Shown here: piece after piece, positions 19,266-26,208 of the stretch
How the letters are laid out: every line of letters starts with the position of its first letter
Numbering within the stretch: the first letter of the stretch is position 1
Made by a program: the position numbers and the translations under genes
The notes under the pieces: generated by a model
Told to the model about the DNA's origin: nothing
Database searches by the model: none
The model's input: only the letters and a program-made list of their open reading frames with translations
Source: Gimesia aquarii
Lineage (GTDB): Bacteria; Planctomycetota; Planctomycetia; Planctomycetales; Planctomycetaceae
Assembly: GCF_007748195.1 (NCBI RefSeq)
Contig: NZ_CP037920.1
Coordinates: 124,001-188,000 of the forward strand
Direction: 5' to 3'
Length of the DNA stretch: 64,000 nt

Positions 19266-20270
19266 CTAAGAAACGCGTTTTGCAATGTCGCTCACGCCCA
19301 CAATTTCAGCTTTGTCCTTTTCTTGGTTAACAAGATTACAAATCAATTTGATAGTTTCAAATTTTGGGTCTTCGACATACATAATGGATGGATGACACAG
19401 AAAATCAAATACACCCCCTTGTTTTATTGCCTGTTGCACGCATAGTTCAACAGATTTGAGAAAGTATTTTAATTTCCAGTATCCAGATCGAAAGGCCCCT
19501 ACATCACTAATGGGACTCATTGGAATTTCAATCAGGCCAGTTGGATAGACGTAAGGTTGTGCTTCTTGTTGTGCGAGTAAGATCGATTGATAAATTTCCT
19601 CTGTGGGCTTTTCCTTAGGTTGGCTGTATTTATGTTTTGGGTACTTCGAGCTGACCCATTTAAACCCCTCCACAAGCAACATTTTTTGCAAATCTGCTCG
19701 ATTGTTAAGTGCATTGCTCGAGCCACCGGGCGTTCTGAATCCATCAGGCACGATTCCTAATCGTTGTTTCATTGCTTCCGTGGTCAATCGAATATTTTGA
19801 CGAATGACTTCTTCTGCCGATTTCCCACCGAGTAACCAGGGAGAACGTTGAAAACGAAATTGTGTTTTTTGAGGTTCATTAGCCCATACATTGACATGGT
19901 CATAAGTATGATTTCCGATGGGATGGCTCATTTCTGAGATACTTTTAAGCCAGGTAATATCTTTTTGTTCCAGGACACGACCCACACAAAAAAAATGAAT
20001 CAACCCGCTTGATTGCTTCGCAATCTCAGCTGCTTTCAATGAATAGTCTTTAGTTTCTTTGTTTAGATTACCTTTTTGAAAGTCCCATTCGAATATATTC
20101 CTCTGCGGATATTGGCGGCTCATTTCCAGATCAAAGGTAATCGCAATTTGTGCTTTTTTCGGAGCATGAGTTTCTGCAGATTGTGCGAATACTGTTTGTA
20201 TTCCTAAGGCCGAGCCTGTTAGTGAAGTCAGGAATGACCGGCGAGAAATTACAGCTTTTGAGTCTGACAT
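19266..20270 (-). CDS. Tat-exported polysaccharide deacetylase-like protein
   Basis: I start at ATG 20270, which places a twin-arginine motif (SRRSFLTSL) at residues 9-17; the longer frame to 20387 hides this signal. The NodB-type motifs are IAITFDLEM (strand 1), HPIGNHTYDHVN (the H-x3-H metal pair) and GFRTPGG (catalytic Arg/Pro motif). In most NodB enzymes the first motif is TFDDG; here the second Asp is Leu, as in some more distant members. The protein should act in the periplasm on an N-acetylated or similar carbohydrate. It is 59 bp upstream of the isochorismatase-like gene and may be co-transcribed. Confidence 0.83.
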   Translation of the reverse strand: MSDSKAVISRRSFLTSLTGSALGIQTVFAQSAETHAPKKAQIAITFDLEMSRQYPQRNIFEWDFQKGNLNKETKDYSLKAAEIAKQSSGLIHFFCVGRVLEQKDITWLKSISEMSHPIGNHTYDHVNVWANEPQKTQFRFQRSPWLLGGKSAEEVIRQNIRLTTEAMKQRLGIVPDGFRTPGGSSNALNNRADLQKMLLVEGFKWVSSKYPKHKYSQPKEKPTEEIYQSILLAQQEAQPYVYPTGLIEIPMSPISDVGAFRSGYWKLKYFLKSVELCVQQAIKQGGVFDFLCHPSIMYVEDPKFETIKLICNLVNQEKDKAEIVGVSDIAKRVS

Positions 20271-20764
20271 CAGCGTTTTTCCAATGCTATAAGTGATTTC
20301 AGCCGAGCAAAAAATCAAATCTAGTGGCTTTTTTAAGCTTATTATATAAAAATCTATCGATGTTTCATCTGGTATCACTCGAGGCAATCATCAAATTAAA
20401 GGCCGGATTGGCATTGCCCTGCAAATAAAGGGTTTTTGACAGAAGTTGGAATGAATAAATTTCAGAAAAAACAAAAATGTATATTGCTTTGTTCACTGTT
20501 TGGCGTTAAGATGATTTCTGTTGTTTTGGGGTGGTTTTGCCACAATTCCACATCTGCCAGGAGGCAGCCGCGTAGTGACCGCTGTAGGTGTCACTGAACT
20601 TTTTCTCGCGTTGTTTCTTTCCAAATCTAAATAAACATCGGACATCTTTGCATCCGATTTAATCAGTCTGAAGTAATTTTCCTGATGATGAATTGCGCAC
20701 AGTGTGCGCGCTTTATAGAGATTTGAAAAACGGTGCTTGAAAAATTCTGGTAAGGTTTGGTCTC
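20271..20764. other. Intergenic region upstream of the accessory segment
   Basis: About 490 bp between the divergent deacetylase and HTH genes. It holds small hairpins (around 20576-20595 and 20639-20656) and a perfect palindrome at 20695-20709 listed separately. No tRNA, attachment repeat or transposon end was identified by eye. Confidence 0.5.
20695..20709. promoter_or_regulatory. Perfect palindrome, candidate operator of the HTH gene
   Basis: GCGCACAGTGTGCGC is a 7+1+7 perfect inverted repeat lying 55 bp before the start of the small HTH protein. Its position and symmetry suit a dimeric repressor site, perhaps autoregulatory. No T-run follows, so it is not a terminator. Confidence 0.5.
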
Positions 20765-21019
20765 ATGACGGAATCAAACAAATACATTGAGTCAGATAAA
20801 TTTGCATTTGATCTTGTTGCAAATATTGTAAGTTCTCCGGGTGCTTTTCCTCAGACAGGAAAATACAGTAGTAAAATTTGGGCGCAGCTGTTTGGAATGA
20901 CAGAAAAAAATTTTAAGGAACTTTTAAAAGAATCTGGCATCCCTTATTTTAAATTTGGGAGCAATGTTATTGTTGATGCACAAGATTTTTGGAAAAATCA
21001 GGGGCAGAAGGAATCATGA
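20765..21019 (+). CDS. Small HTH (excisionase/MerR-like) DNA-binding protein
   Basis: 84 aa. Residues about 36-75 match the pattern of helix-turn-helix domains of the excisionase/HTH_17 type: SSKIWAQLFGMTEKNFKELL, a turn, then GIPYFKFGSNVIVDAQDFW, in which the wing reads like the usual G-x-K-x-G-x-x-I-x-x-x-D-F-W ending. The product probably binds DNA as a regulator or recombination directionality factor. A perfect 15-bp palindrome lies upstream. Its stop overlaps an ATG (ATGA) that opens only a 17-codon frame, hinting that a coupled second gene has been lost. Confidence 0.7.
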   Translation: MTESNKYIESDKFAFDLVANIVSSPGAFPQTGKYSSKIWAQLFGMTEKNFKELLKESGIPYFKFGSNVIVDAQDFWKNQGQKES

Positions 21020-21069
21020 ACGAGCTCAGATCGTTTGATGGAGCGGGACAGATGGTAAATAGAATTTGA
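21016..21069 (+). other. 17-codon frame coupled to the HTH gene, possible gene remnant
   Basis: ATG 21016 overlaps the HTH stop codon (ATGA), a typical coupling arrangement, but the frame ends after 17 codons at 21069. It may be the start of a deleted or frameshifted second gene, or chance. Confidence 0.2.
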
Positions 21070-21262
21070 TTTACGCTTAGAAAATGAGCATGATTTACTC
21101 AGTTGTCGAAAAGGCGTTTAAAGATAAGAAATACTAAAAAATTTCTGATCTTAGCTCACTATCTATTATGCCCCAAGCTAGAATTATTGGAGACCTTTAG
21201 TGATGTTTAATTATCAGTAAAGTACTTTTTTCTCTTGATAGAAATTATATAATTGAGAAGCT

Positions 21263-21601
21263 ATGGCAAAGTGTGATCAAGGTTATCTCTGCGTTGTGTG
21301 TGGTCGAGAGGTCGAGAAGATCGAAGACAGCGCGCTCTATCTGCGTTATATTATTGGAGAAGTAGACGAAGATGAATTGAACTCGCAACCCGAGCATCAT
21401 ATTCGATGCAATCCTATTTTAGCTCAATTCATTACCGATGATCACTTTGAACCGGTTTTTGTAGAGGGACCATTTGATAAACGTGAACTTGATTCGTCTG
21501 AGGCTTTGCTAAGAGAGAAGTTAATCACTGATGGCTGGAGAAGACTATGCGAGGTAAAAAGCAAAAATATCACAATCAGTGAATTTCCATTAAAAGAATA
21601 A
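21263..21601 (+). CDS. Small Cys-containing protein, probably planctomycete-conserved
   Basis: 112 aa, soluble. The N-terminus GYLCVVCGREVEKIEDSALYL has a CxxC knuckle, followed by EHHIRCNPILAQFI with one more His/Cys pair, so one metal site (Cys, Cys, His, Cys) is possible. The style resembles small conserved planctomycete proteins, from memory and not verified. It ends at 21601 and is followed by a strong terminator, so it is a single-gene unit separate from the downstream cassette. Function unknown. Confidence 0.75.
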   Translation: MAKCDQGYLCVVCGREVEKIEDSALYLRYIIGEVDEDELNSQPEHHIRCNPILAQFITDDHFEPVFVEGPFDKRELDSSEALLREKLITDGWRRLCEVKSKNITISEFPLKE

Positions 21602-21680
21602 AGAATCCTACGATGATTAGTAGCTAAGTCGATTCCTGTCGCCGACTGTCTTTGAGACTAAATTTATCTGGTTCTATTTA

Positions 21681-21719
21681 AGCACCTGTCGTTCTGTGCA
21701 ACGACAGGTGCTTTTTTTT
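21681..21719 (+). terminator. Strong Rho-independent terminator
   Basis: A 12-bp perfect stem (21682-21693 with 21700-21711, GCACCTGTCGTT and its complement), 6-nt loop and eight T residues at 21712-21719. It ends the 21263-21601 transcript and insulates the cassette that follows. Confidence 0.93.
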
Positions 21720-21807
21720 GCAAAATAACGTTGTGCGACTCACGCCATTAACGAGTATTAGTGATTACAAATGTTGCATCCTACTTCTGCTGATTACCGA
21801 GATCATA

Positions 21808-22053
21808 ATGCCTGAAACAATACGCAAAGGAATTTTTATTCCAGCATGGGTGATTGCATGTGTTTTTTCTCCCATTATTGCTGGAGGTGTTGGAGCTGTT
21901 ACGTGGACTGCCAAAACATTGATCGAACATAGTCAGCGACTAATAGAAATTGATGAAAAGCTCGATTCCAATAAAGAGTTACTCATCGAAATGGTGAATT
22001 CGCATGAGAGGCGGATCAGTCGATTAGAAGACAAGGCTTTTGGAGAAAATTGA
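21808..22053 (+). CDS. Holin-like small membrane protein with coiled-coil tail
   Basis: Starting at ATG 21808 gives 81 aa; a longer TTG frame from 21718 overlaps the terminator and is unlikely. One transmembrane helix covers about residues 9-31 (FIPAWVIACVFSPIIAGGVGA) and the rest is a charged helix (IEIDEKLDSNKELLIEMVNSH) with coiled-coil spacing. This one-helix-plus-coil layout is seen in small phage membrane proteins next to lysis genes. It overlaps the next gene by one base (TGATG). No family could be fixed by motif. Confidence 0.65.
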   Translation: MPETIRKGIFIPAWVIACVFSPIIAGGVGAVTWTAKTLIEHSQRLIEIDEKLDSNKELLIEMVNSHERRISRLEDKAFGEN

Positions 22054-22427
22054 TGATTGAAATCACGACTGACGATCTGCCAGCCAAGCTTATCCAACTA
22101 ATGGAAGGTCCCACACCTCCCGTTTATTTTGTTTCGAATGGTTGTAGTTTCTCTCCAGATCGGTGGGGAGGTGTTGACATCAGGGCAGCCTGCCACTGGC
22201 ATGATTACGCCTATCAAATAGGCGGTTGCAAGCAGGATCGCCAAATAGCTGATTCGTCATTTTATCGAAATCTCAGACGCTGCGACTTAGGAAAGTTCAT
22301 GGCGAATATTTATTACCGCCGTGTGCGGTTGTTTGGAGTTGCCGCTTTTAACTGGGCTGAAGGGAAAGTCCCTTTGAATCCCTGGCATTACTGTTTACTG
22401 TTTTTTGAAAGGTACATTCAATGGTGA
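22053..22427 (+). CDS. Phospholipase A2-like protein with CxxHDxxY motif
   Basis: Start ATG 22053 (GGAGA 8 nt upstream), 124 aa. The motif NGCSFSPDRWGG at 29-40 looks like a glycine-rich calcium loop, and C47-H50-D51-Y54 in AACHWHDYAYQIGG matches the CxxHDxxY active-site helix of phospholipase A2-type proteins, with D67 in DRQIADSSFYRNL as a candidate second Asp. Parvovirus VP1 and some prophage proteins use the same HDxxY pattern. It could attack host or target membranes during lysis or entry. The C-terminus has an aromatic, amphipathic segment. It lies between the holin-like and protease genes, overlapping the latter by 7 bp. Confidence 0.65.
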   Translation: MIEITTDDLPAKLIQLMEGPTPPVYFVSNGCSFSPDRWGGVDIRAACHWHDYAYQIGGCKQDRQIADSSFYRNLRRCDLGKFMANIYYRRVRLFGVAAFNWAEGKVPLNPWHYCLLFFERYIQW

Positions 22428-23263
22428 GGGTAATCACTATTATCGTTGTGCTGATATTGGCCACTATTGTGCAGGCTCAGGCATTGGTTCTCCGAACGGT
22501 GGGAAAGCAATGTACTGCTTATGGTTGCCACCAAATCATTGGTACGGGAGCTTGTGCCTACATCGGAAACATTGATGACAGGTCGATTTATTTGACAGCT
22601 GCTCATAACCTGGAAGGGAACCCGGCAGTGTTTGTTGGCTATGCAGGCAGGTGGTGGCAAGCCAAAGTCATCCATAAGCGATATCAAAAAAATATCGATT
22701 ATGCTGTGATCGAAACACAGAAAATATCAGCCAATAGATGTTTTAAAATAGCAGAGCATCAACCCGACAATGGTGTTGATGCAGTGGCTTATGGCTATGC
22801 AAATGGTATCTATAACATGAAGACCATCAGAGCAAAAATTCGAGTGAACAGAAATGGGAGATTCTTTTCGAAGCTCGTTGCCAAGGGCGATTCAGGTGGA
22901 CCAATTGTCGTGAATGATCGCATTGTGGGAATAATTAAAGGTCACGATTACAAGAACACACTCTATACAGAATCGGACCTGATTAGAGTTGAGTTATTCA
23001 GAATTTATGGAAGGTTGCCTGCGTGTGGGGGATCAGTGATTATTGCGGAAAACCCACCAAAGCCTGATACTCCCGTTCCAAAATATGATGAAGAAATCGC
23101 CATATTGGAGGGGGAAATTTCAAAATTACGAGGGCAGTTAGATCAGCTTTCAAAAACAAAAATACCAGTTCAAATCATAGGTTCAAACAATAAGGTCTTA
23201 AGCGAGCAAAAATACCTGCTTGGCGACCCTATTAAACTACGTTTTAAAGCCGTTAAAAAGTGA
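22421..23263 (+). CDS. Secreted trypsin-like serine protease with coiled-coil tail
   Basis: 280 aa. Signal peptide about 1-20 (VITIIVVLILATIVQAQA). The chymotrypsin-fold triad is readable: H62 in YLTAAHNLEG, D93 in KNIDYAVIET and S158 in AKGDSGGPIVV, with GIIKG after the oxyanion loop. Cys residues at 31, 36 and 45 may form disulfides. After residue ~200 comes a Pro-rich linker and a coiled coil (EEIAILEGEISKLRGQLDQL). GAAAGG at 22407-22412 supports ATG 22421. A secreted protease in a phage-like operon could mature or degrade envelope proteins; the target is unknown. Confidence 0.85.
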   Translation: MVRVITIIVVLILATIVQAQALVLRTVGKQCTAYGCHQIIGTGACAYIGNIDDRSIYLTAAHNLEGNPAVFVGYAGRWWQAKVIHKRYQKNIDYAVIETQKISANRCFKIAEHQPDNGVDAVAYGYANGIYNMKTIRAKIRVNRNGRFFSKLVAKGDSGGPIVVNDRIVGIIKGHDYKNTLYTESDLIRVELFRIYGRLPACGGSVIIAENPPKPDTPVPKYDEEIAILEGEISKLRGQLDQLSKTKIPVQIIGSNNKVLSEQKYLLGDPIKLRFKAVKK

Positions 23264-23272
23264 GGCCTCATA

Positions 23273-23545
23273 ATGCCAGGCGGCGAGATTTTAGATGTTG
23301 AAATCCCTATTGAGGATGAAGGAGAAAAGGAGATGGCTGCTGTGGATTTATCGGAAAACGTTGCGAATCACATGTTGACGCAACTCATGCAAACCGGGAC
23401 TGTGGCACAGAATAACTTTGTGACCGTTCAAAAAATTGTTGATTATGACTATTTGGAAAACAAGCGAATGGTAACCCTTGATGAAGCGGTTGGTATTCGT
23501 GAGGTTCAATCCAAAGTCAATCCAGGTGGGCCGGCTGCTGCATAA
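23273..23545 (+). CDS. Small acidic protein of unknown function
   Basis: 90 aa, no signal or membrane segment. The N-terminus is very acidic (VEIPIEDEGEKEM), the middle is helical (SENVANHMLTQLMQTGTVAQN) and the tail is Gly/Pro/Ala. A GAGG sequence before ATG 23273 and the tight spacing on both sides support a real gene. It could be a small virion or scaffold component; no family recognised. Confidence 0.65.
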   Translation: MPGGEILDVEIPIEDEGEKEMAAVDLSENVANHMLTQLMQTGTVAQNNFVTVQKIVDYDYLENKRMVTLDEAVGIREVQSKVNPGGPAAA

Positions 23546-23793
23546 TGGACGATCCTCTGGAAGAATTGATCAGGCAAAACAATGAGTTTCATAACAGCTT
23601 GATTGAACAGAACAACGAGTTAGACCGAGCGTTTCAAAACGGAACGTTCGGTCAACTTGTACAATTATGGAGCGAAAAAAATGATGGAGGAGACCCAACC
23701 GAAGACGTGGCAGGAGAAGGTAGCGAAACAGTTTTGGTCAATCAAAGCAGGGGAGAGAGCGGAGAATTTGCGGCAAGCGAGCCGCCGATTTAA
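23545..23793 (+). CDS. Small helical protein, overlaps the next gene out of frame
   Basis: 82 aa. The first half is strongly helical and Asn/Glu-rich (LIRQNNEFHNSLIEQNNELD), the second half is Gly/Glu/Ser-rich and looks disordered. ATG 23545 shares a base with the previous stop (TAATG). From 23681 on, the same DNA also encodes the next protein in another frame. The low-complexity tail may simply be imposed by that overlap; the first half is the better supported part. Confidence 0.55.
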   Translation: MDDPLEELIRQNNEFHNSLIEQNNELDRAFQNGTFGQLVQLWSEKNDGGDPTEDVAGEGSETVLVNQSRGESGEFAASEPPI

Positions 23794-24109
23794 CAATGTC
23801 GAATCGTTGGTGATGTCCACACGAGAAAAACTACTCGGGAAAGAGATCACAAACAATAATCGCCCAGAGGGTGAGGATATGCATATCGGAGACGACAATA
23901 GTGTGATTCATCAGTATCTGTCAGCAGAGAAGAAAGGAACTGCAGGTACAATCGCCAAGCTAACATTGGGTGCGGGAATGCTCGCTATGGGTGCAGGTGT
24001 GCCGATTGGTGGTTGGTTGATTGCAGAGGCTTTGAAAAACAATTCCGTTAAAGAGGTCGTAATACCCATTGATAGCGATACTTTATTTGATTTAGAGCTG
24101 GTGAAGTAA
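23681..24109 (+). CDS. Small membrane protein of unknown function, 142 aa
   Basis: Start ATG 23681 is preferred because GGAG lies 9 nt upstream; the TTG at 23657 has no site. The N-terminal half is a basic, helical segment (KTWQEKVAKQFWSIKAGERA), and a glycine-rich hydrophobic segment covers about residues 90-115 (KLTLGAGMLAMGAGVPIGGW). HIGDDNSVIHQYLS precedes it. One membrane helix with a cytosolic N-terminus is likely. The first 113 bp overlap the previous gene in a different frame. No family recognised; a phage minor membrane protein is possible. Confidence 0.62.
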   Translation: MMEETQPKTWQEKVAKQFWSIKAGERAENLRQASRRFNNVESLVMSTREKLLGKEITNNNRPEGEDMHIGDDNSVIHQYLSAEKKGTAGTIAKLTLGAGMLAMGAGVPIGGWLIAEALKNNSVKEVVIPIDSDTLFDLELVK

Positions 24110-24240
24110 GAATATAAATTGTTGTTCTGTTTGAGCACTCATGCTTAAATGCACCTCATGACAGCGCTGGGCTTTCCTTTAGAATGAGCATTGAACTTCG
24201 TTTAAGACTCATGTATCCCCGCTTGAAAAGGACTGTGACA

Positions 24241-24501
24241 ATGCCTCATTTTATTGTTTATCTTGCTCGTGAAAAAAATCAACGTCCTGTAAAACGTCTT
24301 GATTGTGAAGCGCAAACACATGTATTGGCGGCGAAATTGATGGAAGCTGAATATCCTGATTTGGTAGTCAATTCTGTACTGGTAAAGCATGAACCGATTT
24401 CGTCTTGTTCACGATGCGGAGCACCAATTTTTAAAGGCGATTATCACAAAGATCAGATACGCCAGCGCTATGGAGCCAATCGCTGTTTGGACTGTATGTA
24501 A
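24241..24501 (+). CDS. Small zinc-ribbon protein
   Basis: From ATG 24241 (AGGA upstream) the product has 86 aa; ATG 24184 would add 19 basic residues. The C-terminal third is a treble-clef-like zinc site: CSRCGAPIFKGDYHKDQIRQ followed by NRCLDCM, giving two CxxC pairs. The N-terminal part is a small alpha/beta unit (MPHFIVYLAREKNQRPVKRL). It lies just before the ParB-like gene; it could be a nucleic-acid-binding helper. In phage Mu a small zinc protein (Com) controls translation of the mom gene, but no homology is claimed. Confidence 0.65.
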   Translation: MPHFIVYLAREKNQRPVKRLDCEAQTHVLAAKLMEAEYPDLVVNSVLVKHEPISSCSRCGAPIFKGDYHKDQIRQRYGANRCLDCM

Positions 24502-24529
24502 TAGAACTTAAAACGAGTGATTATGTAAA

Positions 24530-25081
24530 ATGAAAGACCGCGTAAAAAGCTTCCGGCGTATTAAAGCTTCACAACTCAAACGCAATGTGAAAAACTGGCG
24601 CGTTCATCCTCCATCACAAAAGTCAGCATTAAGTACAATTCTAAGAGATGTAGGGTTTGCTTCGGCTTGCCTTGTAAGAGATTGTAACAATGGGACGTTC
24701 GAATTAATTGATGGTCATTTACGCGCTGATCTCGCTGAAGATGAAAAAGTCCCATGCCTGATTTTGGATGTGACAAAATCTGAAGCCGATAAAATATTGG
24801 CAACATTTGATATGGTTACATCCATGGCAGACGCTGATCAGATTGCATTAGATAAATTGATTTCTTCGATTTCTACCGAATCAAAGGAACTACAGAATTT
24901 ACTGAATACTCTGATAAGTCATGATTCTGAATTGTTGGAAATGGTAACCGGTAAAGACGAGTCACATCTCTTAACAGACTCTTTCAGTATTTTGATTGAT
25001 TGCAAAGATGAATCCGAACAGGTAATGCTTTTACAGCGACTGAAAAAAGAAGGTCTGACATGTCGCGCGTGGATATTATAA
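24530..25081 (+). CDS. ParB/sulfiredoxin-like domain protein
   Basis: 183 aa. The N-terminal ~95 residues follow the ParB-like nuclease/Srx fold: RIKASQLKRNVKNWRVHP at the start, a strand with ILRDVGFASACLVRD, then LIDGHLRADLAED at 59-71, which matches the conserved ParB box (DGHxRxxA). The C-terminal part is helical and ends in a segment with QVMLLQRLKKEGLTCRAWIL. Phage ParB-like proteins often sit beside methyltransferases, terminases or modification enzymes and may act as CTP-dependent clamps or nucleases. The next gene starts inside this one (22-bp overlap), so the two are translationally coupled. Confidence 0.8.
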   Translation: MKDRVKSFRRIKASQLKRNVKNWRVHPPSQKSALSTILRDVGFASACLVRDCNNGTFELIDGHLRADLAEDEKVPCLILDVTKSEADKILATFDMVTSMADADQIALDKLISSISTESKELQNLLNTLISHDSELLEMVTGKDESHLLTDSFSILIDCKDESEQVMLLQRLKKEGLTCRAWIL

Positions 25082-26178
25082 AGGAAAGTAATATCGTACG
25101 GACTCCTCGTGTCATGCAACTAGAGGGGATATTTGGCATTGCAGTTGAAAAAAAGAGCCGTGTTGAGTTTTCTGTAGAACTACCTCTAAATGATCACACA
25201 TGGAACATTGGTTTAATTGTCGGTCCTTCTGGATGTGGAAAGACTACCATTGCCAAAACGCTTTTCCATAAAGAGTTGATTAGAGACTTCAAATGGTTTG
25301 AAAACAAAAGTATTCTGGACTCTTTTCCTAAGGATATGGGAATTAAAGAAATCACAGGCCTCCTTTCTTCAGTTGGTTTTTCTTCACCTCCCAGTTGGTT
25401 AAGACCATTTCGTGTACTTTCCAATGGCGAACAGTTTCGTGTGACGATAGCACGGGCTTTAGCCGAGCAACCAGAATTTGTGGTCATCGATGAGTTTACG
25501 TCAGCCGTTGATCGGACTGTTGCCCAAATCGGAAGTAGTGCCATTGCAAAATCAGTTCGGAGAAGGCAGCAAAAATTTATCGCCGTTACGTGCCATTACG
25601 ACATTATCGACTGGCTTAATCCTGACTGGATTTATCAACCAGCGTCTGAGGAATTTCAATGGAGGTATGAAAGGCAGTCGCGACCCCCGATTTCCCTCAA
25701 AATTATTAACGTGCATCGAAGTGCGTGGTCACTATTCCGGAAACATCACTATTTAGATTCAACAATTCATAAGTCTGCTAACTGTTTTATAGCATTAGTC
25801 GACGATAAGCCAGCAGCTTTCACTGCAGTGATTCATTTTCCACACAAAACAACCCCATCATTCAGAGAGCATCGAACAGTCTGTCTCCCTGACTTTCAAG
25901 GAGTTGGTATTGGAAATGCCATGAGTGAGTATGTGGCATCTCTTTACGTTTGCAAGAAACCGTACACAAGTGTCACAGGACACCCTGCCATGATTCGCCA
26001 TCGAGCGAGGTCAAGTTTATGGAGAATGACTCGCAAACCATCTACAGTTCAGCATCAATATGGCTTAGAGCGAATCAGAAAAAGTCGAGTTTCTGGCAGT
26101 GCGGGAAGAATTACCGCCAGCTTTCAATTTATCGGCGCGGGACGAAAGAAAGAAGCAATGAAATTTGGCCTGATTTGA
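25060..26178 (+). CDS. ABC-type ATPase fused to a GNAT-like acetyltransferase (COG2401-like)
   Basis: 372 aa, soluble. N-terminal ABC ATPase: Walker A GPSGCGKT at 55-62, signature LSNGE at 120-124, Walker B VVIDE at 141-145 and H-loop H179. C-terminal GNAT-like domain about 213-315: WSLFRKHHYL, FIALVDDKPAAFTAVIHF, then FQGVGIGNAM at 279-288, matching the acetyl-CoA pyrophosphate loop (Q/RxxGxG/A). It has no membrane partner, so it is not a transporter. COG2401 groups ABC ATPases fused to predicted acetyltransferases, and Mu Mom, which modifies adenine in DNA, also has a GNAT fold. A role in base modification with the coupled ParB-like protein is my inference. Confidence 0.83.
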   Translation: MSRVDIIKESNIVRTPRVMQLEGIFGIAVEKKSRVEFSVELPLNDHTWNIGLIVGPSGCGKTTIAKTLFHKELIRDFKWFENKSILDSFPKDMGIKEITGLLSSVGFSSPPSWLRPFRVLSNGEQFRVTIARALAEQPEFVVIDEFTSAVDRTVAQIGSSAIAKSVRRRQQKFIAVTCHYDIIDWLNPDWIYQPASEEFQWRYERQSRPPISLKIINVHRSAWSLFRKHHYLDSTIHKSANCFIALVDDKPAAFTAVIHFPHKTTPSFREHRTVCLPDFQGVGIGNAMSEYVASLYVCKKPYTSVTGHPAMIRHRARSSLWRMTRKPSTVQHQYGLERIRKSRVSGSAGRITASFQFIGAGRKKEAMKFGLI

Positions 26179-26208
26179 ATAGAGCGAAAGCCTTCTGCCT
26201 CACAAGTA

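Larger units (their letters stand above)
20765..26178 (+). mobile_element. Probable prophage-derived or satellite cassette (no integrase seen)
   Basis: All genes in this stretch are on the plus strand, are mostly small, and overlap or abut. The order is HTH protein, conserved-looking small gene plus terminator, holin-like protein, phospholipase-A2-like protein, secreted serine protease, three small unknowns, zinc ribbon, ParB-like protein and ABC-ATPase/GNAT fusion. Lysis-type genes and ParB-like genes beside modification genes are common in phages. No integrase, terminase, portal or capsid gene is present, and no flanking repeat was identified, so the limits are uncertain; the core may be only 21808-26178. 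The 21263-21601 gene may be chromosomal. Confidence 0.45.

Noticed and set aside
20408-20424. A sigma-54-like site near 20410 (TGGCATTGCCCTGC)
   Set aside because: The GG and GC doublets are 11, not 12, bp apart, which sigma-54 does not tolerate well.
20521-20620. tRNA or attachment site at the left side of the accessory region
   Set aside because: The hairpins here do not form a cloverleaf, and no matching repeat was found at 26.2 kb.
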